Assembly (NCBI GenBank): GCA_947623305.1 | Contig: CANQGQ010000005.1 | Coordinates: forward strand, 1-64,000 | Length of the DNA stretch: 64,000 nucleotides | DNA from: an uncultured Alistipes sp. | GTDB lineage: Bacteria > Bacteroidota > Bacteroidia > Bacteroidales > Rikenellaceae | Reading direction: 5' to 3' | Shown: positions 18,260 through 25,716 of the stretch, in pieces | How positions within the stretch are numbered: the stretch's first letter is position 1 | How the letters are laid out: each line of letters opens with the position of its first letter | Program-made: the position numbers and the translations under genes | Notes under the pieces: generated by a model | Told to the model about the DNA's origin: nothing | Database searches by the model: none | The model's input: the letters and a program-made list of their open reading frames with translations, nothing else

Positions 18260-19144
18260 ATGGAACGGACGGAAATCGACGCCATGAGGCATATACCCCT
18301 TGCGGACTTCCTCGCACGGCTGGGACATGAGCCTGTCCGAAGAAGCGGCAACGAATTGTGGTATCGTGCGCCATATCGCAATGAGCGCACGCCCTCTTTC
18401 CGAGTGAACGTGGCAAAACAGCTCTGGTACGACTTCGGACTGGGCAAAGGTGGCGACATCTTCACGCTTGCCGGGGAGTTTATCGGAAGCAACGACTTCA
18501 TGGAACAAGTGAAGTTCATAGCGGAAACCGCCAATATACCTATGCCTGTTCCCGAAGTGAGCAAACCGACTTTCCTGCCTAAACCGTCAGAACCTGCCTT
18601 TGAGGGAGTGGAAGCCGTCCCGCTGTTTCGTTCTCCACTGACGGACTATCTGGCGGAACGGGACATTCCTTACGGCATTGCATCCCGGTATTGCTGCCGA
18701 CTGAATTACGGTGTGCGTGGCAAGCGGTATTTCGCCGTCGGCTTCCCGAATATGGCGGGCGGATATGAAATCCGCAGCCGCTTCTTCAAGGGATGCGTAC
18801 CTCTGAAGGATGTGTCGCTGGTCAAGGCGGAAGGCTCTCCGGCTGACGTGTGCAGCGTCTTTGAGGGCTTCATGGACTTTCTTTCCGCCGTCACGCTCGG
18901 ATTGGAAACGGGCGATTGCCTTGTGCTGAACTCCGTTTCCAACGTGGAAAAGGCGATGAAGTATTTGGACGGTTACGGGCGCATAGACTGTTACCTCGAC
19001 CGTGACGAAGCCGGACGGCGCACGTTGGAAACACTGAAAGGACATTATGAGGAACGTGTCTGCGACCGTTCTGCCCTCTATGACGGTTGCAAGGACTTGA
19101 ACGAGTATCTGCAACTGACAACGAAAAAAAGAAATGAACAATAA
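18260..19144 (+). CDS. traP: TraP, primase-like protein with degenerate zinc site
   Basis: A 294-residue protein with a DnaG-type layout: an N-terminal CHC2-like domain (about 1-80) and a TOPRIM domain (about 190-260). The fold signature is clear (RNERTPSFRV, then FGLGKGGDIFTLAGEF), but the cysteine and histidine zinc ligands expected there are replaced (APYR for CPFH, DFGLG for CFGCG). TOPRIM acidic residues are kept: Glu in VFEGFMDFL near 200 and DCYLDRDEAG near 243. It may prime the transferred strand in the recipient. traQ follows after 18 bases. Confidence 0.86.
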   Translation: MERTEIDAMRHIPLADFLARLGHEPVRRSGNELWYRAPYRNERTPSFRVNVAKQLWYDFGLGKGGDIFTLAGEFIGSNDFMEQVKFIAETANIPMPVPEVSKPTFLPKPSEPAFEGVEAVPLFRSPLTDYLAERDIPYGIASRYCCRLNYGVRGKRYFAVGFPNMAGGYEIRSRFFKGCVPLKDVSLVKAEGSPADVCSVFEGFMDFLSAVTLGLETGDCLVLNSVSNVEKAMKYLDGYGRIDCYLDRDEAGRRTLETLKGHYEERVCDRSALYDGCKDLNEYLQLTTKKRNEQ

Positions 19145-19162
19145 CTTAAAAATCAAAGAACA

Positions 19163-19669
19163 ATGAACATACTGAACAATAAGAACAAGAGAACATCAAT
19201 CTTCAAGGCGTTGGCACTCTGCCTGTTCGCCGCTGTGTCGCTCACGCTCGTGTCGTGTGACGACGACATGGACATCCAGCAATCCTATCCCTTCACGGTG
19301 GAAACCATGCCCGTGCCGAACAAGGTAACAAAGGGGCAGACGGTGGAAATCCGCTGTGAACTGAAAAAAACAGGCGACTTCGCCAACACCCTCTATACCA
19401 TCCGGTATTTCCAGTTCGAGGGAGAAGGTACGCTGAAAATGGACAACGGAATCACGTTCCTGCCCAATGACCGCTACCTGCTCGAAAACGAGAAGTTCCG
19501 GCTGTACTATACGGCGCAAGGTGACGAAGCGCACAACTTCATCGTAGTGGTGGAAGACAATTTCAGCAACTCCTACGAATTGGAGTTTGACTTCAACAAC
19601 CGTAATATGAAGGATGACGGGGCTATCTCTGTTGTCCCCATCGGAAACTTCAAGCCCCTTATACGATGA
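19163..19669 (+). CDS. traQ: TraQ (DUF3872), secreted transfer protein
   Basis: A 168-residue protein with a signal sequence and lipobox-like LTLVSCDDD (Cys near 30). The mature domain is beta-rich (PFTVETMPVPNKVTKGQTVE, then NLYTIRYFQFEGEG-like strands and FNFIVVVEDNFSNSY-like end), as in DUF3872. It is the last tra gene of the CTnDOT-style operon and its stop overlaps the start of the lysozyme gene. Role in transfer unknown. Confidence 0.8.
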   Translation: MNILNNKNKRTSIFKALALCLFAAVSLTLVSCDDDMDIQQSYPFTVETMPVPNKVTKGQTVEIRCELKKTGDFANTLYTIRYFQFEGEGTLKMDNGITFLPNDRYLLENEKFRLYYTAQGDEAHNFIVVVEDNFSNSYELEFDFNNRNMKDDGAISVVPIGNFKPLIR

Positions 19670-20193
19670 TGCGTGTATTCATGGCTATCCTCTGTTCGCT
19701 TCTGGCGGTCTGTTCCGTGTCCGCACGGGACAGACGCCATGAGGAAACGGACAGGCAGGCGACTATCTACCGGCTGCCACCATTTGAGAGAGCGGTGCGA
19801 TGCACGAAATATTTTGAGGGTTGGCACTCTGAAAAACATTACCCGTATGTGGGATATGGGCATAAGTTGTTACAGGGCGAAAGGTATTCGGCACGCACCA
19901 TGACGAAGCGGCAGGCGGACGCGCTTCTGCGGAAAGACCTACGGAAGTTCTGCGCGATGTTCCGGCAGTTCGGGAAAGATAGTCTGCTCCTTGCCACGCT
20001 TGCCTACAATGTCGGTCCATACCGTTTGTTGGGAAACGGGAAGATACCCAAAAGCACGCTGATCCGAAAGTTGGAGGCTGGCGACAGGAACATCTATCGG
20101 GAGTATATTGCTTTCTGCAACTACAAAGGGAAACGGCACGCCATGCTGCTCAAACGAAGAAAGACAGAGTTTGCGCTGCTGTATGTACCATAA
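19666..20193 (+). CDS. Conjugation lysozyme (phage-type muramidase, GH24-like)
   Basis: A 175-residue exported protein with a signal peptide (residues 1-20, ending SVSA). The muramidase core is visible: CTKYFEGWHSEKHYPYVGYG, with Glu51 as the likely catalytic acid and the YVGYGHKL motif, then TKRQADALLRKDL and LATLAYNVGPYRLLGNG. It should open peptidoglycan locally for the mating channel. The ATG at 19666 overlaps the traQ stop, so it is translated with the tra genes. A strong hairpin terminator follows 17 bases after the stop. Confidence 0.88.
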   Translation: MMRVFMAILCSLLAVCSVSARDRRHEETDRQATIYRLPPFERAVRCTKYFEGWHSEKHYPYVGYGHKLLQGERYSARTMTKRQADALLRKDLRKFCAMFRQFGKDSLLLATLAYNVGPYRLLGNGKIPKSTLIRKLEAGDRNIYREYIAFCNYKGKRHAMLLKRRKTEFALLYVP

Positions 20194-20210
20194 AAAGTAA
20201 GTGTCCGACA

Positions 20211-20255
20211 ACATAAACTCCGATGAAGTTGGGGATGCTTTATCGGAGTTTATGT
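20211..20255 (+). terminator. Terminator of the tra operon
   Basis: ACATAAACTCCGAT (20211-20224) pairs perfectly with ATCGGAGTTTATGT (20242-20255) around a 17-base loop, followed by TATATCAATATTTT. It closes the tra operon and isolates the cargo genes that follow. Confidence 0.85.
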
Positions 20256-20329
20256 TATATCAATATTTTAATTGATGGTCAGTACTTGATTTTACAAGTG
20301 ACTCATTCAAGTAGTTTCGCTTTTTTCAT

Positions 20330-20339
20330 GTAACTTTGC
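20330..20339 (+). promoter_or_regulatory. Promoter of the S-4TM/MetK cargo pair; also an att-like core
   Basis: GTAACTTTGC includes the -7 consensus TAnnTTTG (TAACTTTG) 17 bases before the ATG at 20355. It also equals the CTnDOT attachment core GTANNTTTGC as I remember it. No clean -33 TTTG is seen; TTTC occurs at 20315. A short leader with AAAGGAT precedes the start codon. Confidence 0.6.
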
Positions 20340-20354
20340 AAAAAAATAAAGGAT

Positions 20355-21146
20355 ATGGATAGACAATTACCGTATGAGATAAGCTACAAGACGATTGCTT
20401 TTTGGCGCAATATCGAAAATGGATTCCTCTGGAGTACATTCATATGTTCAATATTACTCCAAACGTTCCAAATAAATTGTATAAGCCATTCATTAGATTC
20501 TATAAAATGGATTGCTAATTTATTTAATGTTTTGAATTATATTTCTATTATAGGGTATGGTTTATTATATATAATCGTAGAAATTATAATGCAACCTATG
20601 GCTGCTAATGAAAGACGGAAAGGATTTATCGACAATTCATTAGGCACGAAATTGCTGGAAAAGCCAGTTTTGAATTATTACGATAATGATTCTATTGAGA
20701 AAGGACCATATAAAATGTTGGTTAATTGTTATGAGAATTGTTTTTTTACATATAATATCATTAAAGTGATGTTGCCTAAAATGGCAATAAAGAACACAAT
20801 ACTATTTGGTTTGCTTTTGATATTTGCATACTACGGAATAAAAGATAACGTCGTTGCCATACCATTCTTGCAACTATTTTTATCGTCATTGTTCTTAATA
20901 GAACTGATATACCACATAGCATTCTTTTTTAGATTAAAGAATTTGTGTGATAAATTCAAACAAATTTTTAGCACACCTAAATCAACTAAAAATAAAACTA
21001 TTCAGGATGCTATCTATATGGTACTTGAATATGAAACGACATTGGCATATAATAAATCTCCGAATAGCAATTCTGTGTACAAAAAACTAAACAATAAATT
21101 AACAGAAGAATGGAGCTGTATAAAACAGAATTATGATATTCGATAA
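20355..21146 (+). CDS. Four-helix membrane protein, S-4TM effector-like
   Basis: A 263-residue protein with four predicted membrane helices: about 24-42, 54-79, 145-162 and 168-192. A soluble loop between helices 2 and 3 (about 80-140) holds ERRKGFIDNSLGTKLLEKPV and LNYYDND, and a soluble helical tail follows (about 193-263). The loop motif and topology resemble the S-4TM family, described as putative pore-forming effectors of nucleotide-signalling conflict systems; this is a remembered match, not a search. Base composition is far more AT-rich than the tra genes. The last 14 bases overlap the metK-like gene, so the two are almost certainly one unit. Likely role: membrane effector triggered by, or restrained by, its partner. 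Confidence 0.7.
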   Translation: MDRQLPYEISYKTIAFWRNIENGFLWSTFICSILLQTFQINCISHSLDSIKWIANLFNVLNYISIIGYGLLYIIVEIIMQPMAANERRKGFIDNSLGTKLLEKPVLNYYDNDSIEKGPYKMLVNCYENCFFTYNIIKVMLPKMAIKNTILFGLLLIFAYYGIKDNVVAIPFLQLFLSSLFLIELIYHIAFFFRLKNLCDKFKQIFSTPKSTKNKTIQDAIYMVLEYETTLAYNKSPNSNSVYKKLNNKLTEEWSCIKQNYDIR

Positions 21147-22191
21147 ATTAGACAAATATACAACAGAAAGTGTATTACAAGGACATCCCGATAAAATATG
21201 CGACCAAATAAGTGATGCTCTTTTAGATGCTTTCTTGATGCAAGATTGTAATGCCCATACAGCAATAGAATGCTTGGGAAGTGGTAATAATTTAATTGTT
21301 GCTGGAGAAATTAGTACTCAAAATAAAAGGGTTGATATTGAGAAAATTGTCAATGATGTATATCAATCCATAGGCTATTGTGAAAAATTAAACATACTGA
21401 ACTTTTTGACTTCACAATCAAGACAACTAAATGATGCTGTTATGAACGGTGGAGCTGGCGACCAAGGTATTGTGTATGGTTATGCTATAAACAATCAATA
21501 TAATTATCTTCCGTATGGTGTATATTTATCTAATTTAATAGCCAAAGAGATTGATACGTATAGAAAGAGCGTAGATTATCTCCTCCCTGATGGGAAAGTA
21601 CAAGTTACAATTAGCGAAAATAATCTTGAACAATTGATAATCAATGTACAGCATAAGGAGAATGTTCATCCCGATTTCATTGAAAATGAAATAAAACAGA
21701 AGGTTTTAACTCAACTGATTGATTGTATAAATGTAGATATTCAGATAAATAGGAAATCAAAATTTTATAAAGGTGGGTTTGTTAACGATACAGGATTAAC
21801 TGGTCGTAAAATAATGATAGACACTTATGGCGGTTTGGTAACACATGGCGGAGGTGCTTTTTCTGGAAAGGATCCGAGCAAAATAGATAGAAGTGCTGCT
21901 TACATGGCTCGATTTGTTGCAAAAAACATAGTCGCAAACGGATTAGAAAAAGAATGCAAAATAGCAGTGGCTTATTTGTTTGGAGAAGAACAGCCTACCA
22001 TGCTAAATGTTTCCACAGACAAAGAATCCAATTCTACAAAATTGAAACAATTTATTCTATCAAAATTCGATTTTAGACCTAATGCAATAATTGAGTTGTT
22101 AAAATTAAAGAATACTATATATCAACCAACTTCTATATACGGACATTTCTCTAATCCTAATTACAATTGGGAACAAATCATATCTTTATAA
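21133..22191 (+). CDS. S-adenosylmethionine synthetase homologue, cargo version
   Basis: A 352-residue MetK homologue, about 30 shorter than the usual 384-396. Catalytic residues seem complete when read against E. coli MetK: His18/Asp20/Lys21 in QGHPDKICDQ, Glu46, Glu59, Asp110 in GGAGDQG, Asp153/Lys155 in LPDGKVQVT, Asp219, Arg225/Lys226 in GLTGRKI, and Lys246/Lys250/Asp252 in GGAFSGKDPSKID. Oddities: the near-invariant SEG before HPDK is LQG, the mobile loop is short (about 94-105), and the central domain is trimmed. It should bind ATP and methionine and may make SAM or a SAM-like nucleotide. AT-rich, coupled to the membrane protein upstream. Not the housekeeping metK by context. Confidence 0.85.
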   Translation: MIFDKLDKYTTESVLQGHPDKICDQISDALLDAFLMQDCNAHTAIECLGSGNNLIVAGEISTQNKRVDIEKIVNDVYQSIGYCEKLNILNFLTSQSRQLNDAVMNGGAGDQGIVYGYAINNQYNYLPYGVYLSNLIAKEIDTYRKSVDYLLPDGKVQVTISENNLEQLIINVQHKENVHPDFIENEIKQKVLTQLIDCINVDIQINRKSKFYKGGFVNDTGLTGRKIMIDTYGGLVTHGGGAFSGKDPSKIDRSAAYMARFVAKNIVANGLEKECKIAVAYLFGEEQPTMLNVSTDKESNSTKLKQFILSKFDFRPNAIIELLKLKNTIYQPTSIYGHFSNPNYNWEQIISL

Positions 22192-22229
22192 GACTGGTTT
22201 TATCGAAGATTGGCACAGAGGTTTCTTTG

Positions 22230-22286
22230 CTACTTTCTTTGTCCGCCATCCTGCTCACTGAAAGAAAGTAGGCGGCTTTTGCCGCC
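22230..22286. terminator. Two hairpins between convergent cargo and accessory genes
   Basis: CTACTTTCTTT (22230-22240) pairs perfectly with AAAGAAAGTAG (22261-22271), and directly after it GGCGGC (22271-22276) pairs with GCCGCC (22281-22286) around TTTT. They sit where the rightward metK-like gene meets the leftward accessory operon, so probably end transcription from one or both sides. Confidence 0.55.
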
Positions 22287-22293
22287 CACCCAC

Positions 22294-22608
22294 TCAAAAA
22301 CGGGTGTAAAGTCCCGTTACCATCGTGAACATTTCCTCCAGCATATCGCAATATATCCCCTCGTGCGTTTCAATGTCCTTCGTCCTGCACTCGAATGTCT
22401 TTTTGCTGAACGTCCTGCGGTAGAAGCGCATATTGTAGAGGTCTGCCCCTCCGTCATAGATGATGTCAAGGCGGTTGGCACTCGTCTTGTTCCTCGCAAG
22501 GCTCATGCGTAAGCCGTTGCCCATGTCTATGAAGTCTTTGCTTCCCGTCATGGCGGCAAAGCGTCTGCCACCTATCTGCTCCAAAATTGTCTTTGCTATC
22601 ATATTCAT
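22294..22608 (-). CDS. Small conserved accessory protein of the element
   Basis: A 104-residue protein starting MNMIAKTILEQIGGRRFAAM. The start at 22608 is preferred over an upstream ATG because the extension has no clear composition or start signal. The motif FAAMTGSKDFIDMGNGLRMS and the following DIIYDGGADLYNMRFYR look like a compact alpha/beta domain of the kind repeated in small proteins of phages and conjugative elements. I do not recognise a function. It is the last gene of the leftward accessory operon. Confidence 0.7.
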   Translation of the reverse strand: MNMIAKTILEQIGGRRFAAMTGSKDFIDMGNGLRMSLARNKTSANRLDIIYDGGADLYNMRFYRRTFSKKTFECRTKDIETHEGIYCDMLEEMFTMVTGLYTRF

Positions 22609-22655
22609 TCTTCTTTGGGTGCTATGTTCGGGCGGTGCGGACACCGCCCGAATGT

Positions 22656-22904
22656 TCAAAATTCTGTTTTCTCGGCTATGGGGGTGTTCCTTTCCAACCA
22701 TGTTTTCACACACTCCATATTGTACTCGCTCGTTATGACTGCCGTATGGCTGTCAATGGCGGTAAACCGACTGCTCTCATAGTCCTCTACCCATCCTTTA
22801 AGGGTTTCAACTCCCCACGCTTCGGCATCGTCAAAGATGCCGTCCAATTCCGTGATGGGCTTGCTGAACTTGACTATCAGCGTTTGGTAGCCTGATTCGT
22901 TCAT
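22656..22904 (-). CDS. Small unknown accessory protein
   Basis: An 82-residue acidic protein (MNESGYQTLIVKFSKPITEL ... ending IAEKTEF). I take the ATG at 22904, which overlaps the stop of the upstream DUF3873 gene (ATGA), over an in-frame ATG 81 bases earlier that would run into that gene. No motif recognised; a single alpha/beta domain is likely. Confidence 0.65.
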   Translation of the reverse strand: MNESGYQTLIVKFSKPITELDGIFDDAEAWGVETLKGWVEDYESSRFTAIDSHTAVITSEYNMECVKTWLERNTPIAEKTEF

Positions 22905-23131
22905 CGCTTGTCCTCCTTTCCTCTTTTTGCCGTCAGCCACTTGTCCCGTGCGGCTCGGCACTCGTCCAAAGTGGGTTTCACACAAGAGAATAATTCCCCG
23001 TCCGTGTGGCGGTAGTCGTACTGCACAAGTGTCCGCTTGCGTCTGCCGATACCCGTTTGGAACTTCTCGTATTTCTCTGTCCCTGCTTTCGTGCAGGTGC
23101 TTACTCCGTTGATGGTCATCCGTGTACTCAT
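22901..23131 (-). CDS. DUF3873-family small protein
   Basis: A 76-residue basic protein starting MSTRMTINGVSTCTKAGTEK, with GRRKRTLVQYDYRHTDGELF and CVKPTLDECRAARDKW. The opening matches the DUF3873 proteins common in Bacteroidota conjugative elements. Function unknown. The ATG at 23131 is favoured by this family start; longer upstream reading is not used. Stop overlaps the next gene by four bases. Confidence 0.75.
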   Translation of the reverse strand: MSTRMTINGVSTCTKAGTEKYEKFQTGIGRRKRTLVQYDYRHTDGELFSCVKPTLDECRAARDKWLTAKRGKEDKR

Positions 23132-23150
23132 AATCGTTGTTTTTAGATGG

Positions 23151-23408
23151 TTAGAAATGTACTGACAACACTCTGCTCCGCATAACCATTTCGGGGTTAC
23201 TCGTATAGCGTTGGTGCAGGTAGAAATGATGTGAGCCGAAGCCGTAAAGGAAGAACTTGTCAAGTTCGTGTTTCTCGGAAAAGTCCTTTACGCTTGCCCT
23301 TAACTGCTCCTCACTCTGACAAAAAGTGAGGAGGTTCATAAATGCAAGGAACATCGTGGGAATTTTATCGTCCCACAAGCAAACCATGCTTTCAAATCTT
23401 ACTTCCAT
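23151..23408 (-). CDS. Small unknown accessory protein
   Basis: An 85-residue protein with mostly hydrophobic first half (MVCLWDDKIPTMFLAFMNLL) and a second half with FSEKHELDKFFLYGFGSHHF. Lies 24 bases after pcfJ-like and 19 before the DUF3873 gene, in the same operon. No recognised family. Confidence 0.6.
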   Translation of the reverse strand: MEVRFESMVCLWDDKIPTMFLAFMNLLTFCQSEEQLRASVKDFSEKHELDKFFLYGFGSHHFYLHQRYTSNPEMVMRSRVLSVHF

Positions 23409-23432
23409 ATTATTCTGTATTATAGGTTGATA

Positions 23433-24716
23433 TTATGCTGCGTTCATACGCTGACGGATAAGTCCGGCATTGTCCTCCACAAGTCGGATGATGCGGTCGT
23501 GGTACTCGGTATTGGAATTGCATACCCCTCTGCTTTGTACCACTTTCAGCGTTTTCAGTGACACTTCTATCGTTTCAATCCGTTTGCCGTCAATGGTGGC
23601 GGATAGGATAAGGGAGTTTGCCTTGTTGTGATAACCGCCCACACAATGGTGCATTATCCGCCCTTCTTCTTCCATTTCCTCAACGCTCTCTATGACCTTG
23701 ATGCAGATAAGGCTGTCGGAGAACACAAGTCCGAAGAAGATGCCTTTGGCTTTCAGATAATTCTTCTCGTCCTCAATCGCCTTTTGCCGTTGCTGCTCCG
23801 TCCGCTCACGCTCCCTTTGCAGGTTGCGTTTTCTCACCAACTTGTCGTGTTCCGCTTTGAGGTCGGTAGGGCAGACGTACTTCGGGCTGTTCGTATCCTT
23901 GCCGAAATGACGCAGGAGGTCGATGGTGTCACGCCACATGGAGCCGTCCGAAATGGTGTAACCGTTGCGGATACATATCTTGACGGATGCCCAATACCGC
24001 TCCATGTCAAAGGAACTGCGGATATAGTAACGCAACATAGTATATTGCCCTGCCTTCAAGAGTGTTTCGGCTCGGCTGTCGGAAAGGATAGCCGTGAAAA
24101 GGTCATACGGTAGTATGTTGTGGTAGTCCCCCTTGAAACCGTTACGTTTCAGTTCGGGAATGAAACGCTGTCGAGGATGGGTGCATACTGGGGCAATATC
24201 GTATGCTTGGAGTTTGTTTTGCTTGCGTACCTCCATGTCGCTGTATTCCGCCCATTGGTCGTAATACAACATTGACATACCACGCAGTCGGGCAACGGTC
24301 GTTGTCTTTCCATCGGGTGAAATCCACCTCTGCACCACTTCATAAATTGAATACTCGGCTGCTTGCCCTGCCTTGTATCGGGACTTGACGAAGAAGAAGC
24401 GTATCACTTGGTACTGCCTGCTGGTCGTAACGATGGAGAAATACTCATTGTCGTTGAAAACGCTCTTTCGGGTGCGCAATGCTTCCAACTGCATACCGCA
24501 ATGGGGGCAGGTGCATCCGCAAAGGGTGTCTGCAAGGTCGTGGTCGCTCTTCCACGAATGTCCGCACTCGGTACAGATGTTCGTGCCGTCCGCTCTCTTG
24601 ATTGCGTAGTGTTTGAAGCAATGACGGAAAGCGTATGCCTTTTGCGTGGCGGTCAATCTCGGTAGTCGCTTGCTCAGATGTGCGACTTCCTGCTGTATAT
24701 GTGTTCTCGGTTTCAT
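23433..24716 (-). CDS. PcfJ-like protein
   Basis: A 427-residue protein. The N-terminal third contains a four-cysteine zinc-ribbon-like region (CTECGHSWKSDHDLADTLCG then CTCPHCGMQLEAL, about residues 52-83). The C-terminal region holds the PcfJ signature MHHCVGGYHNKANSLILSAT and the following RIETIEVSLKTLKVVQSRGV. PcfJ-like proteins are carried by conjugative plasmids and transposons of Gram-positives and Bacteroidota; their job is unclear. Overlaps the upstream PcfK-like gene by four bases (ATGA). Confidence 0.85.
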   Translation of the reverse strand: MKPRTHIQQEVAHLSKRLPRLTATQKAYAFRHCFKHYAIKRADGTNICTECGHSWKSDHDLADTLCGCTCPHCGMQLEALRTRKSVFNDNEYFSIVTTSRQYQVIRFFFVKSRYKAGQAAEYSIYEVVQRWISPDGKTTTVARLRGMSMLYYDQWAEYSDMEVRKQNKLQAYDIAPVCTHPRQRFIPELKRNGFKGDYHNILPYDLFTAILSDSRAETLLKAGQYTMLRYYIRSSFDMERYWASVKICIRNGYTISDGSMWRDTIDLLRHFGKDTNSPKYVCPTDLKAEHDKLVRKRNLQRERERTEQQRQKAIEDEKNYLKAKGIFFGLVFSDSLICIKVIESVEEMEEEGRIMHHCVGGYHNKANSLILSATIDGKRIETIEVSLKTLKVVQSRGVCNSNTEYHDRIIRLVEDNAGLIRQRMNAA

Positions 24717-25141
24717 AAGCCTAAATCAAATAATGAGGGTTGTTGTACTTCTTGGGTGGTCGCTTTGGTGGCGGTTCTCGGCTTGTTGCGGTTCTGCAAC
24801 TTGCGGACTTCCTCCTCTTGATATTGTCGGATAGCCTTCTGACGTGCTTCCGCCTTTTCCTCTGCGGTGAGTTCCACCACATGGTTCACGGCTACTTGGC
24901 ATTGGATAGGCTTGCCCACCTCTATCTCGTTCTCGTCATAGTAGTGTACGACTTGTCCGTATATCTCCCCGTCCGTGAAGCCGTTGCAACCGCTTTTCTG
25001 CACATAGTTCAGAATGTAGGTCACGCAATCGTCTATGTTCTTGGCAGGGTTACGGTATTTCTTGGCAAAGAGCGCATCTTCCGCTGCACGTTGCTCCAAA
25101 TACATCTGTATCGTTCTCTTGAAATGGTCTGTCGTTTTCAT
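24713..25141 (-). CDS. PcfK-like protein
   Basis: A 142-residue protein, acidic and helical, with KNIDDCVTYILNYVQKSGCN and GEIYGQVVHYYDENEIEVGK in the first half and a charged coiled-coil tail (about 90-120) ending SLFDLGL. The partner position directly before the PcfJ-like gene, with ATGA overlap, is typical of pcfK/pcfJ pairs. Role unknown. Confidence 0.83.
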   Translation of the reverse strand: MKTTDHFKRTIQMYLEQRAAEDALFAKKYRNPAKNIDDCVTYILNYVQKSGCNGFTDGEIYGQVVHYYDENEIEVGKPIQCQVAVNHVVELTAEEKAEARQKAIRQYQEEEVRKLQNRNKPRTATKATTQEVQQPSLFDLGL

Positions 25142-25157
25142 ATCGTTATCGGTAAGA

Positions 25158-25391
25158 TTAAAGGGTGAATAACCAAAGGATGAAGCCGAATAAGGCGATT
25201 GCGGAAAGGATAGCCACGATTATGCCTATCGCCACTCGGGACACTCCGTTTACTATCTCTCTGACGATACCCCAAAGGATGCCGAACACCCAAAGGGCGG
25301 TGCGCATGATTAGGGCGCATATCGCAAGCCCTATGTATTGCGCCACTTGTCTGAAGTCTGCCGTTGCTGTCATATCCTCGCTATTTTTCAA
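25158..25391 (-). CDS. Small membrane protein of the accessory operon
   Basis: A 77-residue protein with two strongly hydrophobic segments (about 14-43 and 49-77). The start may be ATG 25391 or ATG 25373 (MTATADF). It overlaps the end of the preceding gene by up to 11 bases. No family recognised. Confidence 0.6.
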   Translation of the reverse strand: MKNSEDMTATADFRQVAQYIGLAICALIMRTALWVFGILWGIVREIVNGVSRVAIGIIVAILSAIALFGFILWLFTL

Positions 25392-25716
25392 GTTCTACAA
25401 TGTTGTCTATCCTGCCGTATAGGTATCTACGAAGTCCGGTCTTGTCCGTTGCCTTGTATTCCGTCCAACGTCCGTATTGGCACACGAGAAACGTGCGGAG
25501 TACATCGGAGAAGTCAAACCTCCAGCCTTGCAGGGGGACTGCGCTCTTGAAATAGGTGTTGCTATTCACCTTTTCGGTGAGCCAATCTTTTTCCTCTCGG
25601 TTCATCTGTCCTCCGTTGTTCAGTTTTTCACGAAGGATGTAAACCTTACTGCCTTTCAGTGCTTCCAATGTCGGCACTTCCCAAGCCACGAATTTTGTTG
25701 CCATTGTTGTTCCCAT
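25381..25716 (-). CDS. Unknown accessory protein, first gene of the operon
   Basis: A 111-residue soluble protein (MGTTMATKFVAWEVPTLEAL ... RRYLYGRIDNIVELEK) containing LNNGGQMNREEKDWLTEKVN and GWRFDFSDVLRTFLVCQYGR. An internal ATG at 25704 is an alternative start. Several such proteins occur near pcfK in Bacteroidota elements, but I cannot name the family. The promoter is not evident in the non-coding DNA upstream. Confidence 0.6.
   Translation of the reverse strand: MGTTMATKFVAWEVPTLEALKGSKVYILREKLNNGGQMNREEKDWLTEKVNSNTYFKSAVPLQGWRFDFSDVLRTFLVCQYGRWTEYKATDKTGLRRYLYGRIDNIVELEK

Noticed and set aside
21133..22191. Reading the SAM synthetase as the host's housekeeping metK
   Set aside because: AT-rich, shortened, coupled to a membrane protein and inside a conjugative element; the host gene is expected elsewhere.
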